Positions 7,168-17,594 of a stretch of 64,000 nt of DNA are shown here, piece after piece. Made by a program: the position numbers and the translations under genes. Numbering within the stretch: position 1 is the first letter of the stretch; every line of letters starts with the position of its first letter. The notes beneath the pieces were generated by a model that made no database searches, was not told where the DNA came from, and saw only the letters and a program-made list of their open reading frames with translations. This DNA comes from JAHZMA01 sp965205905 (GTDB lineage Bacteria > Pseudomonadota > Alphaproteobacteria > JABAAW01 > JAHZMA01): contig CBDBHZ010000010.1 in the NCBI GenBank assembly GCA_965205905.1, forward strand, positions 186,001 through 250,000, given 5' to 3'.

Positions 7168-8430
7168 TTATAGCTTTTGCGGTTGCAAATAAATATTTCG
7201 TGCGATGGCAATGATGGTGATTATAAGAATCACCCCAAGCGCAAATTGCGCGCTATTGCTCCAGCCCCAACTGCCGACTGCCACCCCTGCCAGTAATGCG
7301 CCCGAAAAATTAAGGGCAAACACGCCAGTATCATTCACACCTTGCACGGTGGATTTTCGGCTTTTTGGCGTTACCTGCACCAATAGATACGACCCCGTGA
7401 AATAGCAAAGATTCCAACCTAATCCTAGCAAAATCAGTGAGATAACAAACATAATATGATTATCAGCAATAATGCCAGTGATTGCCGATAGGATTAATAT
7501 CAGCAAGCCACCAAACGCCAATGGCAGGCATTGAAATTTTTTCAGCAAGAAACCCGTAAAGAATGATGGAAAATACATGGCGAACACATGCCATTGCACC
7601 GCTTGGGCTGCCGCATCAAAACTTAAACCATGCTCATGTTGCATCGCGATGGGGGCGGCATTCATTAGAAAGGTCATAATGGCGGAGCCTGCGGCGGCAA
7701 TCATCATCGCCATTAAAATATAATAGCGGTAATCATGGCGCAAATTCAGCCCCATCGATTTGCTCAACAGACTGCCTTTTGATTGAGTGATATTGGCGTC
7801 AATCTTCTGTTTTTCTTCTTTCGCATCAGGCGTTACAGCTTCGGCTTGATGGCGATAGACAAGTAAGAATAGCGAAAATTGTAGCAGGCAAATCAGCATC
7901 ACTGCCAAAGCGGTGGCAGAAAAATCGACATTGATAAAGTCGAAGCCGTGAAAATCGTGACTGATACGCGCCAAATTAGGACCAAAAAATGCCGCAAACA
8001 CCCCACCACTAATCACGAGCGACATGCCAAAAGCGCGTGCGCCATCCGATACCAATTCCACCACAGCGAAACGATAATATTCTACGAATGACCGTTGAAA
8101 GCCTATCATTAATGTGCCAGCACAGACCCAAAATAGCGAGCGGTTTTCAATGCCCAAATAAAAAACCAACCCGCCTAAAATGCCGATGATACAGCCTATC
8201 ATAAAGGCGAAACGGCGTCCGAATTTACCGCTTAATTGTGATGCAGGGAATAGCATCACGAATGTGCCAAGCACATAAGCGGTAATTGGCAGGGTTGACC
8301 AGCGTGGGTCGCCCGATAAATCAAGCCCGATTTTACCCCCTGATGATATGATGATGGTGGCAACCGAAATGCCAAGCATTTGGCATAATATCAGCACCAA
8401 AACTGATGGCTTTTTCAAACATTCAAACAT
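7168..8430 (-). CDS. MFS transporter
   Basis: The 420-residue polytopic protein has about 12 membrane segments, with the MFS loop motif after TM2 (QLSGKFGRRFAFMIG, a variant of G-x-x-x-D-R-x-G-R-R) and a long basic cytoplasmic loop near residues 195-225 between the two six-helix halves. It ends convergently 20 bases from tsaB. The substrate cannot be inferred; the relaxed motif and acidic Glu in 'SFVEYYRFAVVELV' suggest a drug or metabolite exporter/permease. Confidence 0.85.
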   Translation of the reverse strand: MFECLKKPSVLVLILCQMLGISVATIIISSGGKIGLDLSGDPRWSTLPITAYVLGTFVMLFPASQLSGKFGRRFAFMIGCIIGILGGLVFYLGIENRSLFWVCAGTLMIGFQRSFVEYYRFAVVELVSDGARAFGMSLVISGGVFAAFFGPNLARISHDFHGFDFINVDFSATALAVMLICLLQFSLFLLVYRHQAEAVTPDAKEEKQKIDANITQSKGSLLSKSMGLNLRHDYRYYILMAMMIAAAGSAIMTFLMNAAPIAMQHEHGLSFDAAAQAVQWHVFAMYFPSFFTGFLLKKFQCLPLAFGGLLILILSAITGIIADNHIMFVISLILLGLGWNLCYFTGSYLLVQVTPKSRKSTVQGVNDTGVFALNFSGALLAGVAVGSWGWSNSAQFALGVILIITIIAIARNIYLQPQKL

Positions 8431-8506
8431 AATATCGCTTTCAATAGATTTGGTTATGTTGTATCATGCGTTTGTAATATAGGCAAGTATGATGAGAGGG
8501 TTTATG

Positions 8507-8884
8507 ATGAAAAAAATGATTTCTAGCGGTTCAGAATTTGAAAAGATTATCGGCTATTCTAGGGCGGTGGTTTCGGGCGATTGGTGCTTTGTGGCAGGCA
8601 CAACGGGCTATGATTACCAGACGATGCAAATGCCTGAAACGGTAACTGAACAAATTCATCATTGTTTTGGCACTATTAAAAACGCCTTGCAAGAAGCTGG
8701 CTTTAGCCTTGATGATGTGGTGCGCGCCAATTATATCATCAGCGATAAAAAATATGTTGCCGAAGCGCAACCGATTTTCGGCACATATTTTAAGACTCAT
8801 CGCCCTGCTTCTACCATGTTTATCGCCGAATTGGTAAAGCCAGAAATGAAAGTTGAAATTGAAATCACCGCGCATAAAAGTTAA
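8507..8884 (+). CDS. RidA/YjgF/YER057c family protein
   Basis: The 125-residue protein MKKMISSGSEFEKIIGYSRAVVSGDWCFVAGTTG... shows the RidA fold pattern: the VSGDWCFVAGTTG strand, a central helix with TIKNALQEAGFSLDDVVRANYIISD, and RPASTMFIAEL--P-MKVEIEITA. The usual catalytic Arg is replaced by the P-A-S-T-M-F context of the YjgH/Rid5-7-like branch, so imine/enamine hydrolysis is not certain. GAGAGG lies 7 bases before the chosen ATG. It stands alone, divergent from the MFS gene. Confidence 0.85.
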   Translation: MKKMISSGSEFEKIIGYSRAVVSGDWCFVAGTTGYDYQTMQMPETVTEQIHHCFGTIKNALQEAGFSLDDVVRANYIISDKKYVAEAQPIFGTYFKTHRPASTMFIAELVKPEMKVEIEITAHKS

Positions 8885-8906
8885 GATGTATAAGCCCTAC
8901 GTAATC

Positions 8907-10058
8907 TTATAGGCACAGAGTATGATTGCCCACTTTGTTAATATCAGTCTCGCCACATAGGGTAAGGCTCATCTCCAGTTGCTGGCGTATGATGTCAATC
9001 GCTTGTTCTACGCCTTTTTGACCATTGGCACCCAGCCCATAGACATAAGAGCGCCCAATATAACAAAAATCCGCACCCAAACACCGCGCTTTTAGCACAT
9101 CTTGCCCCGTCCTGATACCGCTATCAAAATGTATTTCGCAATTATGTTTGGTTTTTTCACCGATTTTAGCCACAATCTTAGGCAAAACGCTAATGGCAGA
9201 TGGCGCGCCATCTAACTGCCTGCCACCGTGATTTGATACCACAATCGCATCAGCACCTGCGTCAACTGCCAGTAACGCATCCTCCTCGTCCAATATGCCT
9301 TTTACAATCAGCTTGCCACCCCACTCATCTTTCAACGATTTTATCTGTTGCCATGTAACGCCTGTTATCATTTGCTGATGCGCCCATATCGCTATATCCG
9401 ATAGGTTGTTTTGGTTTGGCACATGCCCGTATAAATTACCAAAATGACGATTTTTTGCAGTTGCCATTTGCATCAGCCAGCGCGGACGCATCGCCATTTG
9501 CCATAAATGTTTCAGATTAAGGCGTGGTGGTATGGTAAGCCCGTTACGCATATCTTGATAACGTTGCGCCATAATCGGTAAATCTAACGTAACCATCAGC
9601 GCGGAACAATTCGCTTGTTTCGCGCGTTCCAGAAATTTTTCGACAAAGGTTTTATCATGTATCATATAGAGCTGCATGATAAAAGGGTGATGGTTGGTTG
9701 CTTGTGCCACTTGTTCCATCGAACACACACTCATGGTGGAAAGCGTGAACGGGATACCCGCATTTTTTGCCGCTTTTGCCGCTAAAATCTCGCCATTTGC
9801 CCGTTGCATCCCAAGCGCGCCAATCGGTGCTAATGCCAGTGGCATTTTATAATTTGTGCCGAACAGATTGCTATCAAGGTTCGATGTCGATACATCGCGC
9901 CCCACCCGTTGCCGTAAATGCAACTGATTCAAATCACTGCGATTGGCTTTAAGCGTTGTTTCATGCCACGAACCGCTTTGGGCATATTCAAAAAACATTT
10001 TTGGCACGCGCTTTTGTGCCTGCCTCTTTAAATCTTGTATATCGACATTCTGCGGCAT
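8907..10058 (-). CDS. FMN-dependent alpha-hydroxy acid dehydrogenase (LldD/GOX family)
   Basis: The 383-residue TIM-barrel enzyme has the family motifs in order: the N-terminal PKMFFEYAQSGSWHETTL segment, ALAPIGALGMQRANGE, the FMN site around VTLDLPIMAQRYQD, KGILDEEDALLAVDAGADAIVVSNHGGRQLDGAPS (catalytic His and substrate Arg in SNHGGRQLD), and DSGIRTGQDVLKA near the end. It oxidises an L-2-hydroxy acid such as L-lactate to the keto acid. The start at 10058 has GGGAGG upstream and avoids overlap with the next gene. It probably shares an operon with the binding protein. Confidence 0.92.
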   Translation of the reverse strand: MPQNVDIQDLKRQAQKRVPKMFFEYAQSGSWHETTLKANRSDLNQLHLRQRVGRDVSTSNLDSNLFGTNYKMPLALAPIGALGMQRANGEILAAKAAKNAGIPFTLSTMSVCSMEQVAQATNHHPFIMQLYMIHDKTFVEKFLERAKQANCSALMVTLDLPIMAQRYQDMRNGLTIPPRLNLKHLWQMAMRPRWLMQMATAKNRHFGNLYGHVPNQNNLSDIAIWAHQQMITGVTWQQIKSLKDEWGGKLIVKGILDEEDALLAVDAGADAIVVSNHGGRQLDGAPSAISVLPKIVAKIGEKTKHNCEIHFDSGIRTGQDVLKARCLGADFCYIGRSYVYGLGANGQKGVEQAIDIIRQQLEMSLTLCGETDINKVGNHTLCL

Positions 10059-10068
10059 CAGAGCCTCC

Positions 10069-11463
10069 CTATGATAATATTTGTTTGGTATAATCCACCG
10101 AACGATAGGGGTAAAAATTATCGATTGCGGTGGTATCAATCAATTTTACGCGCCCCCTTTCGCGCTTGCTAATATAATGTTGCGCGAATGTTTGGTGCAT
10201 TCTGCCATTGAAAATTTTTCTGCCTTGCGGGTTTTTTAACGAATAGGATATATCTTTAATATTCTCCATCGATTCAATTAAATTATTGCGCTGGCTTGGG
10301 TTTTGATAATCAGCATTGGCAAGCGCATCGCGGATAAAAAACATGGTTTCCCAAACTGCCGCAAGCCTGCCATAAGGCATGATGTTGGTATCGGGTGCGA
10401 TAATATTATTTGGAGTTTTTGTTGCTGTGGCATCTGTTACTGTGGCATCGGTTTCAGGAATAATTTTTCGCGCCTTTTCATCAAGCCCAATCGCTGCGCG
10501 AAAAGCATCCTCATATTTGCCGATAGCATTATTGGCATAGCGTGGGTGATATTCTATAAAATAGCTATTATCTAAAAACGGCATATTTTTATCTTCCACA
10601 TCAATATGCTCCCAAGCTTCCATCATGCCGAAGAAAACAGGCTTGGTTAATTGTCGATTATTATCATAATAATCGCTAAGCGATTGAAGCAATGAGGCGG
10701 CATTATCACCATCAAAGAAATAATAAATAATCTGGGTATCAATCGGGATTTGATGAAAATGCGTGGCAAGTTTTTCAGCATCATCACTCGTTGGAATCTT
10801 GATATATTGCAAAATTTCCGCACCCTTGCTTGCCAAAGCATTATTCAGCTGATCAACATTACGGGCGATAGGAGCAGATTTTTCGGGAGATTCATCAGGA
10901 AATATCACTGTGATTTTGCGTCCTAAATTTTTGTTAAGCCAATGGGCAGAATGGGTGATATGGCTTCTTAAATCAGCAATAGCAGGCTGAAACACATAAC
11001 GGTTTGCCTTACCATGCGCGATTAAATCAGTTCCAGAACAGCTTAAATAGGGTGTTTTTAATTGTGCGGCAATAGGAATACAAATATCGCTGATGCTGGT
11101 GATAAGCCCACCAATAATCACATCGCATTTTTGCTGATGAAGCACATTCATATTGCGACTGGCTTGGTTGGCACTGCTTTTATCATCAGCCACGATAAGA
11201 TTCAGCATACGCCCATTGATGCCGCCATCTTGATTGATGATGTCAATTGCTTGCTTGGCTATAAACTCAGCCCATAGACCGTAATCAGCATAAGTGCCTG
11301 TTTTGTGGCTGATAAGCCCGATATTGAATGGTTTACTATCTTGCGCCCATGCGGGCATTATCTTGCGCCCCAAAATATAAAGCGAGGCAGAGGCAAATCC
11401 TGTTTGTAGCAATCGCCGCCGTGAAATAGGTTTTATCATGGTGATGGGAATTTTTAAGGTCAT
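10069..11463 (-). CDS. Tat-exported ABC substrate-binding protein (branched-chain amino acid/amide type)
   Basis: The 464-residue product has a twin-arginine signal (ISRRRLLQTGFASASLYILG) and then a type I periplasmic-binding fold of the LivJ/AmiC/UrtA class. The hallmarks are IGLISHKTGTYADYG, DDKSSANQASRNMNVLHQQKCDVIIGG, and YLSCSGTDL in the hinge region. It resembles urea/amide or branched-chain amino-acid receptors. No permease or ATPase genes are adjacent. ATG overlaps the stop of the upstream glycosyltransferase gene (TAATG). A low-complexity Thr/Ala/Asp insert near residues 350-375 is unusual. Confidence 0.85.
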   Translation of the reverse strand: MTLKIPITMIKPISRRRLLQTGFASASLYILGRKIMPAWAQDSKPFNIGLISHKTGTYADYGLWAEFIAKQAIDIINQDGGINGRMLNLIVADDKSSANQASRNMNVLHQQKCDVIIGGLITSISDICIPIAAQLKTPYLSCSGTDLIAHGKANRYVFQPAIADLRSHITHSAHWLNKNLGRKITVIFPDESPEKSAPIARNVDQLNNALASKGAEILQYIKIPTSDDAEKLATHFHQIPIDTQIIYYFFDGDNAASLLQSLSDYYDNNRQLTKPVFFGMMEAWEHIDVEDKNMPFLDNSYFIEYHPRYANNAIGKYEDAFRAAIGLDEKARKIIPETDATVTDATATKTPNNIIAPDTNIMPYGRLAAVWETMFFIRDALANADYQNPSQRNNLIESMENIKDISYSLKNPQGRKIFNGRMHQTFAQHYISKRERGRVKLIDTTAIDNFYPYRSVDYTKQILS

Positions 11464-12449
11464 TATCTGTTTTTCTGTACACGCTTGTGGCTGAGCGTTT
11501 GCTTCAAAATTTCTTCAAACTCTTTTTGAACATTATGGTAATAAAAGGGTTGCAATTTTTCCTGCCATTGTTGACGGTCGGGGTTATGTTTGAGATAATC
11601 GCCTGATAGAATAAAATCAGTAAATTTTTTGGCATCAATTAAGGAGCAGTTAAAAGATTGTGCCATTTCATCGCAGCCACAAACAGGTGTGGTGATGAAG
11701 GGCACATGGTGAAGCACTGATTCTAATAATGTGAGTGGCAACCCCTCGCTCATTGAAGGGTGCAGTAAAAAATCAATTTGATTGTAGAACTCACTGACTT
11801 TGTGATGATTTTCTAAATAGCTGATAAAATGAATATGCGGATTTTTTTGCTGTAATGTATGAAATCTTTGACTATAAAAATCGCCTTTTACATCGCGCCC
11901 AGCAATAAAAAGTTCGGTTTTTGGGGGGAGTTTTTCGGCAATTTGTAAAATCAACTCACTATGTTTTAGGGGTCCAAAACGGGCAATATAACCAAGTTTT
12001 GTGTTTTGTTGTTCGCTTTTGTGTGTTTTGGGATAAGGTTTTTCTTCAAGTTTCATAGGGTTAAAATAATCAGGGTACAAACCGCTACCTGAAACGATAT
12101 AAATTGGGTTTTTTACAAATTTTTCAAAATATTTTTTGTTTTGATGATTCTCAACAATAAATCCAACAGCACAAAAGCGATCCAACAAATAGGCTGTGCT
12201 AAATACCAAAAATTTCCCGAGCCAGCCATTTAACTCGTAAAGTCTGCCAAGTCCAGTATAATAAAGTAGACAAGATTGTTTTGTTAACATCAATAATGGA
12301 AAATATTTGACTATGTTTTTAACACTCACTATAATGCAAACTGTTTTTTTATTTGTTTCGCCAGTATATTGTGAATTATATTTATCTGCCGTTGTTTTCA
12401 GGGCAAGACGATGTGTTTGATGGGTGGATTTGGTGATGAGTTGAAACAT
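11463..12449 (-). CDS. Glycosyltransferase family 4-like
   Basis: The 328-residue protein has the GT-B C-terminal nucleotide-sugar domain: GYIARFGPLKHSELILQIAEKLP, LFIAGR, and FLLHPSMSEGLPLTLLESVLHHVPFITTPVCGCDE with the E-x7-E type motif. The N-terminal acceptor domain is short (about 165 residues) and may begin late or have been trimmed. It lies opposite to the flippase-ligase gene and so probably takes part in surface-polysaccharide assembly, adding a sugar to a lipid-linked or LPS intermediate. Confidence 0.85.
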   Translation of the reverse strand: MFQLITKSTHQTHRLALKTTADKYNSQYTGETNKKTVCIIVSVKNIVKYFPLLMLTKQSCLLYYTGLGRLYELNGWLGKFLVFSTAYLLDRFCAVGFIVENHQNKKYFEKFVKNPIYIVSGSGLYPDYFNPMKLEEKPYPKTHKSEQQNTKLGYIARFGPLKHSELILQIAEKLPPKTELFIAGRDVKGDFYSQRFHTLQQKNPHIHFISYLENHHKVSEFYNQIDFLLHPSMSEGLPLTLLESVLHHVPFITTPVCGCDEMAQSFNCSLIDAKKFTDFILSGDYLKHNPDRQQWQEKLQPFYYHNVQKEFEEILKQTLSHKRVQKNR

Positions 12450-12487
12450 GAGTTAAGAAAATAAAAGGTTTTAAGACAAAAGGTTAA

Positions 12488-14846
12488 TTGATTTTGCGTT
12501 ATTCATTTCAAATTAGATTGCTGATAACATTTTTATTGATAGTTATCTTACTTGGTTTTGCATTATTTGGCAAGCTATCAGATGAACTTATTGAAACTTT
12601 ATCATCATTGCTGACCAGCCGTGAGGGTATTGGCACGATTTTATTCAGTTCTGTTTTTTTGTTCAGTAACTTACTGCTTTCTTCATGGCGGTTTCACGAT
12701 GTTAGCGCGAAGTTTGGCATCAATCTGCCATTTTGGGAGAACCATAAAATCAATATTTATTCATTGCTTTATAGCATGTTTCTGATTCCATCATTGGCGC
12801 AGATTGCGGGCAGGGTAAATCACGGCAGAAGCAAGACCGATAAAGGGCATCTTTATGTTTCTATCACCATTTTTGAAAAAATCATCTCGTCAGTGATATT
12901 GTTGGGATTGGTGATACTCACCAATTTGGGCAGGCAAGGCTCGTTTTCGTTTGATAAGATACAACTGATTTATTTCATCGTGTTTGGTGTGTCACTATTG
13001 GCGATAGTAACGCTGTTATTCAAATATTTTATCAAAAATTCTGAACGCACAAAAATGATTGAGGCGATGAAGTTGATTCGGCAAATCGGATTTTTAAGCA
13101 CCTCGTTATTAACCATCACCATTCATCTGAGCAGCCTGATAGGTTTCCTGATTTTAGCGGTGTATTTCTTCCCCGATGTGCCAATTTTTACGTTGGCATC
13201 ATCGCTGACATTGGTGATATTGGCAACCACGATTCCGATCAGTTTTTCAGGCTTGGGCATACGTGAATTATCGGCAGTGGCAGTTTTTAGTCAGTTAGGG
13301 TTAAGCCTTTCCACCGCGTTGGTGCTTTCTGGGGTGTTGAGTGTATTGCTATTTTTGGTGTTATTCCTACATTTTGGACTGGTGTTTTTCTTGATGGGTA
13401 AGCGTAAAATTGTTACGCCAGATGTTTCTTTGGCAAAGCAGAAACCACCCAAACATAAAGCACCTGTTTTCAACCAAACCAATTTATTAATGCTTGGGGT
13501 GTTTTTATTATCGGCTTTATTACCGTTTCAGCTTCGCTTGCCGACAGCGGTGAACGAGGTTACCTTAAATATGGCTGACCCGATTGCGTTTTTAGTGGGC
13601 TTCACCTTTTTTGTATTTTGGTTGCTAGATAAAAAGCGCACCGCTCTATGGGCGCAAACTGGCTTCGGTTTGGCGTTGATTTTAGCGGTGGTGATGCTGA
13701 TATATGGCTGGCTGGTTGGGTTTATCAATTTCGGGTCTAGCCAATGGGCAGGGGTGAATCGGATGACGGGTGTTATCATTCTATTCGGCTATGTGATGAG
13801 TGGGGCTGCGGTTGCCAGATTATTAGGCGATAAGGGCGTATGGTATAGCATCAGATTATTGGCGTCTGCGCTGCTGCTAACCGTGCTAGCGCAGTTGGTG
13901 TTGGCTTATTGGATACCAATAAAATCACGTTGGTTATTTAATTGGTATTATGATGTTAAGGGTTTTATGATAGATAGAAATGCTTTTGCCTTTATGGCGA
14001 TGCTGTTATTATGTTTCTTATTGGCACGGCAGAAAAAAGTAAAAGATTGGTTTGAATGGCAGAATTTACTCGTGGCTGGTTTGATAGTAGCGTGTATATT
14101 AACCCAATCAAGGGTGGTGATTTTATTATTGCCATTAATGCTGATATGGTATTATGTGATGGGCACTATCAATATCGGTAAATTATTGCCTGCATTTTTA
14201 TTATCAATTCTGTTGACACGAATCTTTTTTATCTTGCCAGCGACTTATCATTTTATCAGGCAATTAGTGAGAGTGTTAAATTTGAAAATGCAGCATTTTG
14301 CAAGCAATATAATATCGTTTTTTTCATAAACAGATTCCATTATTCTCTGAAAAGCTTCTTGTTCCACCATATGCTGAACTGCGACCACCGCCTGTTGATA
14401 CGGTGGTCGTGTACGATAATTTTAGGTATCGGTTTTATACTGACCATGCTGAAACAGTATCAGATACTGCGCGACGCGTTAATTTGAATGATGCGTGGGA
14501 GTTGTTTACCAGCTATCCTATTTTTGGCAGTGGGCTTGGTGGCTTTTTGCATCATCATCAAGCGCTGGTGATCCATAATGTGCCATTATGGATTGCGACC
14601 GAAATGGGCATCATCGGATTATTGCTTATATTACCCTTACCGATTTTATTGCTACGCTATATTTTTAAGCAGGGGATACGATTATCGGAACAAAAATTTA
14701 TTTTGTTTAACTGTTTACTGGTATGGGGCGCGTTTTCGATGTTTCAAGATATGAGCTTTCAGCGCATTATTTGGTATATTTTAGGCTTGATATTAGCAGT
14801 GAAATTAGCAGATAATATGAGTGAGAAGCCGAAAACGCAAGGTTAA
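12488..14846 (+). CDS. Flippase-like (YbhN/UPF0104) + O-antigen ligase-like fusion, copy 1, frameshifted
   Basis: The first 290 or so residues form an eight-helix UPF0104/lysylphosphatidylglycerol-synthase-type membrane domain with SFSGLGIRELSAVAVF. The rest is an O-antigen polymerase/ligase (Wzy/WaaL) domain with 'SRVVILLLPLMLIWYY' and 'FGSGLGGFLHHH--VIHNVPLWIATEMGIIG'. The frame stops at 14329, just after a run of seven Ts (14318-14324); with six Ts it continues to 14846, giving about 785 residues. The start is TTG at 12488 behind AGG. A second, more damaged copy follows directly. It could polymerise or ligate surface glycan; the fusion is unusual. Confidence 0.7.
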
Positions 14847-17131
14847 TTGATTTTGCGTTATTCATTTCAAATTAGATTGCTGATAACATTTTTATTGATA
14901 GTTATCTTACTTGGTTTTGCATTATTTGGCAAGCTATCAGATGAACTTATTGAAACTTTATCATCATTGCTGACCAGCCGTGAGGGCATTGGCACAATTT
15001 TACTCAGTTCTGTTTTTTTATTCAGTAATTTACTGCTTTCTTCATGGCGGTTTCACGATGTTAGCGCGAAATTTGGCATCAATCTGCCATTTTGGGAGAA
15101 CCATAAAATCAATATTTACTCATTGCTTTATAGCATGTTTCTTAATTCCATCATTGGCGCAGATTGCGGGCAGGGTGAATCACGGCAGAAGCAAGACCGA
15201 TAAAGGGCATCTTTATGTTTCTATCACCATTTTTGAAAAAATCATCTCGTCAGTGATATTGTTGGGGTTGGTGATACTCACCAATTTGGGCAGGCAAGGC
15301 TCGTTTTCGTTTGATAAGATACAACTGATTTATTTCATCGTGTTTGGTGTCTCACTATTGGCGATAGTAACGCTGTTATTCAAATATGTTATCAAAAATT
15401 CTGAAGCGCACAAAAATGCTTGAGGCGATGAAATTGATTCGGCAAATTGGATTTTTAAGCACCTCATTATTAACCATCACCATTCATCTCAGCAGCCTGA
15501 TAGGGTTTCCTGATTTTAGCGGTGTATTTCTTCCCCGATGTGCCAATTTTGTACGTTGGCATCATCGCTAACATTGGTGATATTGGCAACCACGATTCCG
15601 ATAAGTTTTTCAGGTTTGGGCATACGCGAATTATCGGCAGTGGCAGTTTTTAGCCAGTTAGGGTTAAGCCTTTCCACCGCGTTGGTGCTTTCTGGGGTGT
15701 TGAGTGTATTGCTATTTTTGGTGTTATTCCTACATTTCGGACTTGGTGTTTTTCTTGATGGGAAACAGCAATCTAAAATTGTTACGCCAGATGTTTCTTT
15801 GGCAAAGCAGATATCACCCAAACATAAAGCACCTGTTTTCAACCAAACCAATTTATTAATGCTTGGGGTGTTTTTATTATCGGCTTTATTACCGTTTCAG
15901 CTTCGCTTGCCAACAGCGGTGAACGAGGTTACCTTAAATATGGCTGACCCGATTGCGTTTTTAGTGGGCTTCACCTTTTTTGTATTTTGGTTGCTAGATA
16001 AACAGCGCACCGCCTCTATGGGCGCAAACTGGCTTCGGTTTGGCGTTGATTTTAGCGGTGGTGATGCTGATATATGGCTGGCTGGTTGGCTTTATTAATT
16101 TCGGCTCTAGCCAATGGGCAGGGGTGAATCGCATGACGGGCATTATCATTCTATTCGGCTATGTGATGAGCGGGGCGGCCGTTGGCAGATTATTAGGCGA
16201 TAAGGGCGTCTGGTATAGCATCACATTATTGGCGTCTGCCCTGATGCTAACCGTGCTAGCGCAATTATTGTTGGCTTATTTTATCCATTATGATGTCCGC
16301 TATATTCTGCAATGGTGGTATGATATTTCTGGCTTTATGGTGAATCGCAATGCTTTTGCCCTGATGGCGATGCTATTATTATGTTTCTTATTGGCACGGC
16401 AGAAAAAAGTAAAAGATTGGCTTCGAATGGCAGAATTTACTGCTGGCTGGTTTGGTCATGGCGTGCGTGTTAACGCAATCAAGGGTGGTGATTTTATTAT
16501 TACCATTAATGCTGATATGGTATTATGTGATGGGCACTATCAATATCGGTAAATTATTGCCTGCTGTGATGGTAACGGGCGGGGCGATGATATTATGGGG
16601 ATTATTACTGCCTGCATTGATGAAAATTATCACGGGCGTGCAAGCCTTCCCGATTATCGCCTATCGCTTTGGTGCCTATGCCCCCGACCGTGGCGGTGCC
16701 TATGAATCAGAAATTATTGGCGATAATGAATCCGATGTGTTGCGGGGTGAGAATTGGGCGCAAGCATGGGAATTATTCACCGCTTCCCCGATTTTTGGCA
16801 GTGGGCTTGGTGGTTTTTTGCATCATTATCAAGAAAAAGTGATTCATAATGTGCCATTATGGATTTTAACCGAAATGGGCATTATCGGGCTGTTACTGAT
16901 ATTACCCTTGCCTATCATATTGCTCACTTATATTTTTAAGCAAGGGAATAAGATTATCGGAACAAAAATTTATTTTGTTGAATTGCTTGCTGGTATGGGG
17001 CGCGTTTTCGATGGTGCAAGATATGAGCTTTCAGCGCATTATCTTGGTATATTTTAGGCATGATGATGCTGGCAATAAGGCTAACGTCGGATTCAACAAA
17101 TAGCGCGAAAGGCAAGAAAGATAATGTTTAA
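14847..17131 (+). pseudogene. Flippase-like + ligase-like fusion, copy 2, many frameshifts
   Basis: This is a tandem copy of 12488-14846, about 2.36 kb downstream and nearly identical in the first kilobase, then diverging. At least eight single-base insertions relative to copy 1 break it into short frames, for example near 15143, 15404, 15506, 15550, 15745, 16013, 16423 and 17042. In the corrected frame it would end at 17131, overlapping the next gene. The stop of copy 1 and TTG start of copy 2 share GGTTAATTG, which also precedes copy 1. Either a decaying paralogue or error-laden sequence. Confidence 0.75.
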
Positions 17132-17354
17132 AAATGGTAAAATCTATGAATGGGTGGGTTCTATTGCCGCCGCCATTTATTTATTATTGGTGGCAATGAA
17201 TATTGGCGCAGAATTTATCGGCTTTGCGTTATTGCTGATTTCGGCAATGATGCTCGGCATTTGGGCATTTATGAATAAGCATAAAGCCATTTTAATATTA
17301 CAATTTTTTTGCGCTAGCGCAAGCATTCTAGGCATGATACGTTGGTATGGGTGA
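17124..17354 (+). CDS. Small membrane protein, tandem copy 1
   Basis: The 76-residue protein MFKNGKIYEWVGSIAAAIYLLLVAMN... has three predicted membrane helices and ends MIRWYG. It is about 70% identical to the next gene, so the two arose by tandem duplication. Size and topology recall half-transporter families such as SemiSWEET or PnuC halves, but I do not see their signature residues. The start overlaps the corrected end of the ligase copy 2, suggesting an operon. Confidence 0.65.
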   Translation: MFKNGKIYEWVGSIAAAIYLLLVAMNIGAEFIGFALLLISAMMLGIWAFMNKHKAILILQFFCASASILGMIRWYG

Positions 17355-17360
17355 TGAGAT

Positions 17361-17594
17361 ATGTTTAAAAATGGTAAAATCTATGAATGGGCGGGCGTTA
17401 TCACCGCCATCTTTTATTCGTTATTGGTGGCACTCAATATTGGTGCGGAGTTTTTAGGCTTTGCTTTATTGCTGATTTCGGCAGTGCTGATTGCGATTTG
17501 GTCGTTTTTAGGCAAGCATAAGGGTATTTTATTGCTACAGATATTTTACGCCACAGCGGGTATTATCGGCATGATACGTTGGTATGGCGGTTAA
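17361..17594 (+). CDS. Small membrane protein, tandem copy 2
   Basis: The 77-residue protein shares MFKNGKIYEW, NIGAEFLGFALLLISA, KHK and GMIRWYG with its upstream neighbour, differing mainly in the membrane-facing residues. Three predicted helices. ATG lies a few bases after the stop of copy 1. Function unknown; paired small membrane proteins often assemble as heterodimers. Confidence 0.65.
   Translation: MFKNGKIYEWAGVITAIFYSLLVALNIGAEFLGFALLLISAVLIAIWSFLGKHKGILLLQIFYATAGIIGMIRWYGG

Noticed and set aside
14403..14846. Separate 147-residue membrane gene
   Set aside because: It is the C-terminal part of the ligase copy 1, in frame after removing one T at 14318-14324.
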